Positions 48,973-58,349 of a DNA stretch of 64,000 nucleotides are shown in pieces. The number at the start of each line of letters is the position of its first letter. The stretch's first letter is position 1. Made by a program: the position numbers and the translations under genes. The notes below the pieces were generated by a model, which saw only the letters and a program-made list of their open reading frames with translations, searched no databases and was not told where the DNA came from. The stretch comes from Carnegiea gigantea (lineage: Eukaryota; Streptophyta; Magnoliopsida; Caryophyllales; Cactaceae): the NCBI GenBank assembly GCA_029747015.1, contig JAKOGI010000822.1, positions 333,621-397,620 on the forward strand, in the 5' to 3' direction.

Positions 48973-50550
48973 TTTGGGTACATTCAGTACCCGACCTGGT
49001 ATACTCGTTCTCACTCTTCTCCTCCCCCCCTTCTTTTATTTTTCTTTTCTTCCCTTTTTGTTTTTGTTTAGTTGTGAATATTAGGATTGTGTTTTTGGTT
49101 GGTGATCATCTTGGGGTGAAACTTGGTTGTTGTTGAGCCGTTGTTAGCTATGATCACCAATTTTGTGTTTTTGTCGATTTTTATTGTGTTGTGATGGGTG
49201 GTGTTGTTGGATTGGTCTATATTTATTTTTGGTGGTGTTAGTTTGTATTTATGTGTGATCGTGTTGTTGTTTTGGGTGAGCTTGTGTTTTTGGGAGAGTG
49301 TGTTAGCTTGTGTATATTTTTGTCGTCTTTTGTTTTTCTTGTATTTGTTTTTGTTTTCTTTATTTTTGTGTGTTGGTGATGACTCATGGCTCCCAATGAG
49401 GACATTGTGAGATTTAGGTGTGGGGGTGGGGTCATCTTCCATTTTTCTTCTTATTTTTGTGAAAATTTTTCATTTTTGTATAACTTTTTCATTTTTTCTC
49501 CTTTTTGTACAAATTTTTCTCTTCTTTTTGCATTTAGGGGAGTTTTATACTATTTTGATCAGCCTTGATCCCTGATACCTTGACTGTTAGCTCGTATATA
49601 AGTATAATGTGTATGATAGATATTCATCCCCAATCTGTCGTTTTAGACCTCAGTTCTAACCCCAACAGTCCATCGTAATTTTGCAATCCAGTCCTGAATT
49701 CATGTATTGTCATCATCCTGAATTCTTAGTCTTCCACGATCGACTCTCCCATTGTCTACTGCACAGTTCCCTTTACATGTGCTGGCACCCCCTTTCTTTT
49801 TCCCAAACGAAAGCAAAAACAAACAAATTCAAGCGCTACTGGGTGTATCCCTTTGAGGCGTGACATGAGTTTGTATTGAAAAAAAAAATAATAATAATAA
49901 TAATGGAAAGAAAAGAAAGTGGGGAAGAAAAGTTGGAAATGATAAGTACCCCTTTGAGGCATGCGCTACTGGGTGTTACCCTTTGAGGCAATACTGCTAC
50001 TGGGGAAGCCTGCTTTCTATGCTAGCCAATCAAAAAGGTAGCTTGTGTCAATTGCGTGGGATTGAGTTTGATTTTGGTAGGCTTAGTTTCAGGGTGATGA
50101 TACACTTGCACACTAGGCACCAGGATGGATTCAATATTCTCATGCATCGTGGGGTGAAAAGCTGATGCCTGGATGCCATTCTTTGGGATGATGTGTCCTG
50201 AAATGCATATAATACCTGTGTACAGACTGATATTTGAGCTACTAGGTGGTTTTGGTTGATTCGATTGTGTACAGTTTATCCCTATGTATATATTGTGTTT
50301 TGCTACTTTTATTTTTCGATTTTTTGTTTCTCTTTTCTTTGTTTTTTCTTTTTTTTTTGAGATTTTGTGGGTATATCTTCTGCAAACCCTCACGAGACCT
50401 TACTCGTCCACTTGGGGTAACCAAGGGGTTTAAAGGACTTATTGCATACGCTAAATGCAATCGCGATTCCTGCGAAAGTGAGTTAGGTTTCTAGATTAGT
50501 TTTTCTTTTGTTTTGCTCGAGGACGAGCAAAAGATAGGTGTGGGGGTATT
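48973..50550 (+). other. 3' non-coding interior of the gag-only element
   Basis: No gene. Features: a G/T-rich, C-poor block (49060-49440), an (AAT)n run (49886-49907), a repeated sentence CGCTACTGGGTGT...CCCTTTGAGGC at 49834-49859 and 49964-49989, the conserved TTGCTCGAGGACGAGCAA near 50513, and the polypurine tract GGTGTGGGGGTATT ending at 50550. Confidence 0.8.
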
Positions 50551-51964
50551 TGTTAGGCGATAATTTGTCGCATTTTACGTGCCCTTTTCACCTAATCTTA
50601 GCTCGTATAATAACGTAATCTTTAGAGTTTTTTTTGTTTTATTAAGTATTCTTTGAGATTTTTACTTGTTTTGTTTATTCTTACAGGTAATAAGTTGAAC
50701 CAAGCAAATGTCGCGAAAAAGGGCAGAAAAGGATCAAAACAGGCGAAAAGGCGGAAAAACGGGAGCCAGCCGGGACGACCGGCCAACAAGGTGGCACGGC
50801 CACCCCGTGCCACGTGGCACGGCCGTGCCACATGGCACGGTGCAGCCATGCCACCTAGGCACGGTCGTGGCCCCCTTTGTTTCTTTCGGTTCTTCGCGGC
50901 CCGCCTTGTCTTCTATTTAATCCTCTTTTCTCGACCTTGTTCGGGGCTTCTTCTTGGACTTCCTTAGGGTAGTTTAGTTTAGGTTTTTAATCAATAAAAA
51001 CCCCTTTGAAGGGATTAGATTAGGATTTTAGTTGTTTGTATTTTGGGGATTCAAGCTTGTGGATTTCAAGTTCTTCAATCAATTCAAGCATAAGTTTCCC
51101 TCTTCTTTCTCTTTTTATTTCATCGTTGTTCTTATTTATATTTTGTTGTTTTAATTCTTGTAATTGCTTTTGTTTGGTTTATATGTTTAGTTTTTGTCGT
51201 TAATTCATGTTATTTAGCTGTTTAGATTCGTTTTATTTCATTCCCTTTGTTTCGTTCTTCATGTTCATGCTCTTATTTGTTAGTTTAGGTTTTCATTCGT
51301 TTTTGATGTTTAGTTGGTAGATTGTGTTGGCTTGGATTGTGATTAGCCTCTGGATGGCTAATTAATCTTGTAATTGGCCTAACCATACCCAATCTATGCC
51401 TAGAACCTAGAGTTTTCCTTCACGCCCGCCAAGTGTTCGATGAAATGCCTGAGAGGGTTTTCATCCATATTTTTGGGCGATTGACTTATGCTGAGAGGTG
51501 AGGTCAATTGGCTAGTGTGGGAGAGGGAATGGCCGAGTTCGGGACACGAAAGTAGTATCCGAATCGAGCTAGGTCTGGGGTTGCTAGTTTTGTGGTCTAA
51601 TTCGACTAACCCCACGAAAGTAGGTGGTTACGCGAGTTAGACTAGCTCATGACCCTTGAGAGAGGGCTTGGGTGGTCTTTGATGATGCAACCGACCATCT
51701 CTAGTTCGTAGTGTGGTTTGGATAGGTTAGGACTCATCTTGGTTAGTTAGTTTATCCATTGGTAAAATCACAACTCCAAGTCGTTTGTTTCTGTGTTTAT
51801 AACGTAGTTTAGTTCCCCCTTTTCACCCTTCGATCCTGCCTAGCTTGAGACGCTTTAGTTAGCTCTGGTAGTTGAAAACACAATTCCCTACGGACGACAC
51901 CCCAAGTACTCAACGATACACCTTGCACTTGGGGTTTATAAATATTAAAACTTTTTCTGTAACA
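50551..51964 (+). repeat. 3' LTR of the gag-only element
   Basis: Same ends as the 5' LTR. It is 20 bp longer, mainly because one extra GGCACGGCCGTGCCACAT-type unit is present in the palindromic cluster (about 50806-50860). Confidence 0.96.
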
Positions 51965-51969
51965 GAAAG

Positions 51970-52085
51970 CATCATCACCTCAATGAGATTGCTCACGCTT
52001 TTCTTATTGAAGCTAACATGCCTGCAACTTTTTGGATAGATGCTATTCAAACTACTATGTTTATTACCACTTTTGAGCAAGTATT
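51970..52085 (+). pseudogene. Copia integrase, continued after the insertion
   Basis: The frame resumes as HHHLNEIAH, ANMPATFWIDAIQTTMFI, completing the integrase segment interrupted at 46140, and then stops at a truncation near 52085. The junction across the GAAAG duplication is in register. Confidence 0.85.
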
Positions 52086-52348
52086 AAATATTATAGGAAG
52101 TAGAAAACAGAAGTGATCTAAATGAAGACTAGGATGGGGAAGGAAAAGAAAGAATGTAATTAAGGTGAGGTCTTTTTAACCTCATTTACATATCTTTTGA
52201 TAGAGGAGGCATTCATTTCCCCTTGTTCCTTTATCCTTATTTTAGTTCCAATTAATATCGGGACAATATTATGGAGCTCCCCTTATCGCAGACAATTGTA
52301 GAAGTGAATTTATCTTTAAGAAAATGTGTTTGCAGATATATTTAAAAA
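52086..52348. other. Short spacer between two copia elements
   Basis: No gene. Host sequence or unrecognised repeat. Confidence 0.5.
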
Positions 52349-52561
52349 TGACCAAAGTAAAGAGAATCGAGCAAATAGCATGCCTTCTCATTTTATTTGG
52401 TGCAACCATGCATACACGTGCATATGCGAGTTTCCTAATCAAATACATACACTCAACTTGGCTTCTAAGAAATCAATAATATCTCTACAAGATAATATCA
52501 AATATGCTATACAATATTTATCACATATATTATCGCATATAGTTCTTTCCTTAGCACTCAC
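52349..52561 (-). repeat. 3' LTR of the copia element
   Basis: Starts TGACCAAAGTAAAGAGAATCG and ends TTAGCACTCA in plus-strand reading. Homologous to 57146-57381. Confidence 0.88.
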
Positions 52562-52599
52562 CCTCAAGTTGGAGCATATTGATTGATGATGCCCAACTT

Positions 52600-53851
52600 G
52601 CCCTGTAAGAACTGAAATTGCTGTTTGCCCAGTGCTATGTCAGCTAGTTGATATTTGGATGATAGATAAGCTGGAACCAGACTCTTGACAGGATGCACTC
52701 ATGAACAAAGTGATAGTCAATTTCTATGCGCTTTGTTCATTCATAGAAAATATGATTCTTGACTACATGCAATGCTGCCTGATTGTCGTAGAATAATTTG
52801 ATGGGTTTATTAATAAACATGCCCAAAGAAGCAAAAAAGTATTTGATCCAAATTAACTCACTAGAAACTATAGCCATAGATCTATATTCTACTTCAGCAA
52901 AGGAACACGAAACTATATGTTGCTTCTTTGTCTTCCATGAGATAGGTGAATCTCCTAAAGTGACACCTTGTCAATGATCGCCTCATAAGAGGACAACCAC
53001 CCAATCTGAGTCACAATAGTCATAGATGTGCAAATTGAAGTTATTGGTTAATAAAATTTCTTGTCCAGGATGACCTTTGAAATATCTCAAGATGCGCTTT
53101 ATGGCTTCCATGTGTTCTTCTTGGGGTTCCTGTATGAACTGAGATAATATAGGGACAGTATAGCTTAATTCTGGCCTAGTAATAGTGATATAAATGAGTC
53201 TGCATATCATCTTCGATATTGAGTTAGATGTGGCAAGTGTTTTCTTGTGGCCAAAGCAAGCTTATAATTGGTCTCCATAGGAAAATGAACTGGTTTTGAA
53301 CCTAGCATCCCACATTCATCAATAATCTTCAATGCATACTTTCTTCGGGAAAGAAAAAGTCCTTTTGGTCCCCTAGCCACTTCAATTCCGAGAAAATTTC
53401 TTAAGTGAGCAAGATCCTTCATATGAAGGCATCTGCTTAAGTATTCTTTAAACTGAGCACAAGTTTTATTCTTTAAACTGAGCACAAGTTTGAGCTTTAT
53501 TACCAATAGAAACCAAGTCATCAACATACATGAACAATGCCATATGCTTTTTATCATAGTGATAAATGAATAAAGAATAGTTAGCATATATTGAATGAAA
53601 CCATAATCCACTAACTCAGACGATAATTTTGAGAACCACTATTGTGGAGCCTGCTGCAGGCTATTAAGAGACTTACATAAACAACTGACTTCGCTAGGAT
53701 TTGAAGACTTAAATCTAGGATGCCTCCTCATGTAGACTTTTTCCTCCAAATCTTCATGTAAGAAAGCGTTATGCACATTCATTTGATGAAGATCCCAACA
53801 TTTGGTTGCTGCTACAGCTAGAAAGCATTTAACACTAACTATCTTTGCCAC
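52600..53851 (-). pseudogene. Copia reverse transcriptase and RNase H
   Basis: Minus strand: RT begins near 53851 (VKCFLAVAATKCWDLHQMNV; HNAFLHEDLEEKVYMRRHP) and continues at 53611-53207 ([40 protein letters not shown]). The connection to RNase H is at 53210-52983 (HMEAIKRILRYFKGHPGQEI), and the RNase H core spans about 52980-52600 (SWKTKKQHIVS; EVEYRSMAIVSSELIW). A 25-bp tandem duplication (53443-53467 and 53468-53492) falls just after the expected YVDD box and shifts the frame. The frames are broken at several points. Confidence 0.88.
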
Positions 53852-54116
53852 AGGAGCAAATGTCTTGTTGTAGTTAAACTCTTCAATCTGCTCATCTTCT
53901 CAAATCACTAAACGAGCCTTGTACCTTTTAATGGACCCAACTTAATATACTTGGCTTTGTATGCCTAATTGAAATTAATGAGTTTCTTACCCGGGGGTAG
54001 ACTTTCAATTGTCCATGTTTGGTTTGTCTCCAAAGCTTCTATTTCCTTTGCCATTGCTTCCTTCCAATTAGGATCTCTAATTGCCTGATGGAAGTACCTA
54101 GGCTCCACAATTTTCG

Positions 54117-55978
54117 TTATAGAGTAAGATAACTTTTATGTTCCTTAGAGAAATTATTGCATGTAACATAATGTCCTAAGGGATGAGGCTTACCTGAGGA
54201 GACCATTTGGAGTGTGCATGCAGAAGAGGGATTTTGAGTACAAGTCAAGTAGCACAAGTAGTCTTGTAGATGATTAGACTTCTTTCGTTCCCTTTGTCCA
54301 TGGCCCATATCTGCTACCAATGTTGTATAGTCATGGCTCTCGTCTGCTAGCTTGACGACGGGCTTGATCAGCAGTGGACCACTCTCCCTATCGTTGTGTG
54401 AGCTAGCACTTTCTTCCGCATGGTGAGCCATCAAATTTCTACAGCCTATCTCGCGACCCATTATCGGATTGGGCCATTACAGCGGGATTCTCTCCCTCCC
54501 CTATCCAAGTACTTCGGCTAAAGCGTTCTAAGCTCAGCCACTAAAAAGGCTTTGAATCGTGTGGTCTCCTTGGTTTGGGCCTGCAGTTGCCTAAGTCCGA
54601 CAGTCTTGCCAAATTTGAATTGGTGGCTGCTCTTCAAACTCATCACCAAGAAATTGATGATTATCCCTCAATAGATTTGGCAGTCGCTCAGTAATGCCCT
54701 TCATTTGGTCATCAAAATATGAGAATTTTTCTTCATGAAATATGACATTTCTACTAATAAACACTTCTCTAGTTTCTAAATCATATACCTTCCACCCTTT
54801 CTTGGCATAGGAGTAACCAATGAAGATGTAACCAATGAAGATGCATCTCCGACTATGAAAATCAAACTTATCTTTCTTTGTTTGATAGTTATGAGCATTA
54901 CATAAACAGCCAGACACCCTAATTCGATCATAAGAAGGTTGTTGCTTAAATAAAAATTCATATGGAGTCTTCTATTGAAGAATATATGAGGGAGTCCTGT
55001 TAATAGGTAAGCAGCTGCCAAGACACACTCCCCCCTAAATTTGATGGTTAATCTCGCATTGAAATCTCAAAGCCCTGGTAACAGTTAGAATGTATCAACT
55101 TTTTCTTTCCATTCTTCCATTTTGTTTTGGTGTAGCGCCACAATTAGTTTGGTGAATTATTCCTTGCTCCCCATAAAACGTCTTCATAGGCCCAAAAGTA
55201 AACACTACCATTATCACTCCTAATAATTTTTATGTTCTTCTGAAATTGGGTTTTAGTCATAATGTAAAAATTTTAAACTATTTGGGATGCCTCACTTTTA
55301 CATTTCATCAAATATACCCAAACTATTCTACTAGTGTCATCAACTATGGCAAGGAAATAGTGAGCACCACATAGTGATTCAATAAGATACGGGCCCCAAA
55401 TATCACAAGAATCAAGTCAAAAAGATTCAAAGCCTTACTATCACTATTTAAAAAAGGTAAGCAAGCTTATTTAGCATGATAACAAACATCACAAAATTTT
55501 CCTTTATTACGACTAGATTTTTCACCAAAATATAAGATAAATGACTCATAACTTGATGTGGAGGTTGCTCCAATCTTTGATGCCATAGGTCGAAGTGTGA
55601 AACTTGGTTGGCTTGAATATCAACTAATGGAGCTTCCTTGTATAGGCACATCCCTCTCCTTTGCTCACCCACTCCAATTGGGCTGCTCAAAGTATAGTTC
55701 TTTATCATACCAAGCTCATGTGTAAATGTTACGATGCGATATACTTCCTCTATTAATTGAGCCATAGAAATCAAACTATACTCCAAACCCAGGACAAAAA
55801 GCACATCAATCAAAAGTAGCTTTGAGCTAAGCTTAGCTGAACCACGCTTGGTGGCTATGCTATATTTACGGTTCGGTAATCCAACCAGGATATGGTCAAT
55901 TTTCCTTGCATTGCTCAAGTTTGCTAGGCCATTGGTCATGTGATAGGATGATTTGCTATCTAGAATCCAATTTTTCAT
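54117..55978 (-). pseudogene. Copia protease and integrase
   Basis: Minus-strand frame 55978-55448 starts with the protease motif WILDSKSSYHMT, where the catalytic DSG triplet reads D-S-K, and continues through the pre-integrase region (SHFDLWHQRLEQPPHQVMSH). The integrase core lies between about 55450 and 54920 with stops. The C-terminal part (54917-54591) carries FDFHSRRCIFIGYIFIGYSY, with a GYIFI/FIGY stutter caused by a 15-bp duplication (AACCAATGAAGATG near 54817 and 54832). The frame 54461-54117 belongs to the linker before RT. Confidence 0.82.
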
Positions 55979-56673
55979 ACCTGATAATTTTTCATACCCT
56001 GACTTAGGAGTCTAGATGAGGCTCAAAGTCGTTGTATCTATTCTGTCATGAGTCCGGGATACTAGGCAGTGAACTTTCACCTTCAGCACTGGGAGACTCG
56101 GACTGTGCCTTTGTCGCATAGGCCACCTCGCGCCCACATCCTTTTCTCACTCCGCCACGTCCACCTCTTCTTCCTCTACCTCTGTCATGACCTATGCTGC
56201 CCCCTTGGTTGCCCTGGCTTGTTGGAAAGCCAAGAATCTCAAAGAATTCAATTCTTTTTGTCCATATTTGCCGTAATGTTTATGCACACTCGTGGCAGAT
56301 TGATGCGGCTGAGACAACAAAGGTCGTGACTTGTTCCAGTTTGATATTGTGTCCGCACATAATCTTCTTATGGCTTTCTTCCGGTTGCACCATATTGAAC
56401 ATCCAATCTAAGGATGGTAGGTGATCCATGGCCAATATTTAGCTCAGAACTGTTGAGTATAGGTCATCATGGAGACCCATGAGGAACTGATGGGCCTTAT
56501 CCTCATCTACCATCTTCATGATCTTCTCGGTAGCCCCACATGTACATGTAGGTACCTTCACGTAATTCTCGAGTTCACTTCAGAGCCCTATAAGCTTTGA
56601 AAAGAACTCAACCACATCTAAGTTACCTTGCGTGGATGAAGCAATTTCGGCTTTGAATTAGTGGATTTGGGGA

Positions 56674-57133
56674 TCATTGGGCATTGAGTATCGCTTTTGT
56701 ATATTTTCTCACATCTTTTGAGCCAAGTCGATGTAGGCAACCGCTCATATGCAATTTCGAGTAAATCACATTCAAAATCCATGATGTGATCATGGAATTC
56801 GCCATCTCACATGCGTTTAATTCTATTGAATATCCCTTCCTTTTAACATCGGGTTTTTGTATGCTTCCGTCTATAAACTTGAGTTTATTTTTTGACTTGA
56901 GGGCATTCTTGACGACCTTTTTCCCACAAGTCATAATTTTTTTCTATCGAACTTGATAGATGATATGATCGCCCCAGATCCATCAGATAGATAGAGATAG
57001 TATGGAGATGAATTTGTAATCACAAATTCTTTCAGTGCTTTGTGGTTCTCATCCTACTCGCCGTCTTTCCTGGGTGTCCCGTCATTCTTCATGGTGATAG
57101 TAGGATTTGATTATGGTGTCAAAATCTGTATTT
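56674..57133 (-). pseudogene. Copia gag, N-terminal part
   Basis: Minus-strand frame 56934-56674 holds ALKSKNKLKFIDGSIQKPD and CEMANSMITSWILNVIYSKL, the conserved gag N-terminal pattern of plant copia elements. The start near the primer binding site and the continuation to about 56000 are interrupted by stops. Confidence 0.8.
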
Positions 57134-57145
57134 GCTCTGATACCA

Positions 57146-57381
57146 TGACAAAAGTAAAGAGAATTGAGCAAATAGTCGTGCCTTCTCATTGACCGGGTGC
57201 AAATACATATACACGTGCATATGCAAGTTTCCTAATATGCAAGTTTCCTAATCAAACACATATCCCTAACTTGGCTTCTAAGAAATTAATAACATCTCTA
57301 CAAGACAATATCTCTACAAGATATATTAATTATGCTATACAATATTTATCATATATATTATCACATATATTTCTTTCCTTT
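57146..57381 (-). repeat. 5' LTR of the copia element
   Basis: Starts TGACAAAAGTAAAGAG. It is longer than its partner because of two internal short duplications (GCAAGTTTCCTAATAT at about 57222-57253 and ATCTCTACAAGA at about 57293-57320). Confidence 0.85.
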
Positions 57382-58349
57382 AAAAAAAAAAAAAACTCGT
57401 TTTCAAATCTAAAGTTCTCACGATTAATATACACGTATATCTTTTTACTCCAAAGTTAAAATTTAAAGCAATAAGCTCACAGAAATCTGCTCACAAATAT
57501 ATAGGGAAAAATGAGGAAGGAATGAAGGATTAAATGCTAGACATTTTACAACAAGGAAAGACGAACTAGCTCTTGTAATCGGCACTACTTCATTAAATCC
57601 TTGTACATTTCCTATATCTAGCACGTAAAGTGTGCTTCAAGAATTTCCTCAGCATTATGATGCCCTTAGGGATGCACTTGAGAAAAACGAAACCAAACTT
57701 ACTGATTAAGGAAAATGTACGGGATTAAGATTTTTAAAATGAAAAAATCAAAGAAAATCTTACTTTTAAAAGGGAGTCGCAATTTAGAAAGGGCGTCTTG
57801 TCACTTAAATATTTGATTGCTTGAAGAATAAGCTTAAAGGTTCTTGAGAAAGAGAGTTTGGCAGACTATGGTCTCAACACACTGCCATTACCCCACTATG
57901 TCTTTATTAGACAATTTTGAATGATACCCTTCGTCATGATGGGTGCCCTATCTTTTTGCAAGGGTGAACCCCTTACAGTGCAATGTTTCTGGAGTTCCCT
58001 TGCGAGGTTTAAGCCATACCAAATATTTTTGGCCTCAACCTACAGAGGGCAGATCATCCTAAACCAATTAGTATAATTGTCATCAATTTTCTTCCATTAA
58101 TTGGATTGCATTGCATTGCATTGCACCATACGACAGCAAACACAAGTAATTGTGAAGGTGAAGACAACACCAAACAAACGGCGCTGTTACTCCATATTTT
58201 ACAATGCTTGGGGTGATGTGCCAGCCTACCAACCTCTAAAATGAATGTACATTCAATGGTACACACAATATGAGAAGACAAACTATGTCATTTGCTTTTG
58301 ATGGGCAGTACAATTAAATACCTTTGTACAGCACAAAAACGAGAACGAA
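57382..58349. other. 3' flank of the phosphatase-like gene
   Basis: Probable 3' untranslated region next to 58349, then AT-rich DNA. A (GCATT)n run is at about 58106-58123. No other gene is seen. Confidence 0.5.

Larger units (their letters stand above)
46141..51964 (+). mobile_element. Young gag-only LTR retrotransposon (TR-GAG-like)
   Basis: Complete element of 5824 bp. LTRs at 46141-47534 and 50551-51964, perfect target duplication GAAAG (46136-46140 and 51965-51969), tRNA-Asp primer binding site at 47541-47558 and polypurine tract ending at 50550. The 3.0-kb interior has one intact 435-codon ORF with Gag character and no protease, RT, RNase H or integrase. That matches the plan described for plant TR-GAG elements (terminal-repeat retrotransposons with a GAG domain). 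The LTRs differ by about a dozen substitutions and a few indels over 1.39 kb, so insertion is recent. It is structurally competent for mobilisation in trans. Confidence 0.93.
43463..52085 (+). mobile_element. Ty1/copia remnant, truncated 3', split by the gag-only element
   Basis: Primer binding site TGATATCAGAGCC (43594-43606), one change from the Met-type TGGTATCAGAGCC, follows a probable short 5' LTR (about 43463-43593, start uncertain, TATA-like run at 43541). Gag, zinc knuckle, protease and integrase N-terminal half follow to 46140. The coding sequence resumes at 51970 and ends at about 52085 without RT, RNase H or a 3' LTR. The insertion at 46141-51964 lies inside the conserved integrase motif NGVAERK. 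Confidence 0.85.
52349..57381 (-). mobile_element. Ty1/copia retrotransposon, full-length but decayed
   Basis: LTRs at 52349-52561 and 57146 to about 57381. On the minus strand an exact Met-type primer binding site TGGTATCAGAGC (57145-57134) follows the 5' LTR, and a purine-rich CTCCAACTTGAGGG (52575-52562) precedes the 3' LTR. Gag, protease, integrase, RT and RNase H occur in copia order. The outer end of the right LTR is replaced by poly-A after CTTTCCTT, and A-runs flank both ends, so a target duplication cannot be proved. Confidence 0.88.

Noticed and set aside
56069..56424. Plus-strand frames within the copia gag
   Set aside because: Antisense shadows of minus-strand gag sequence.
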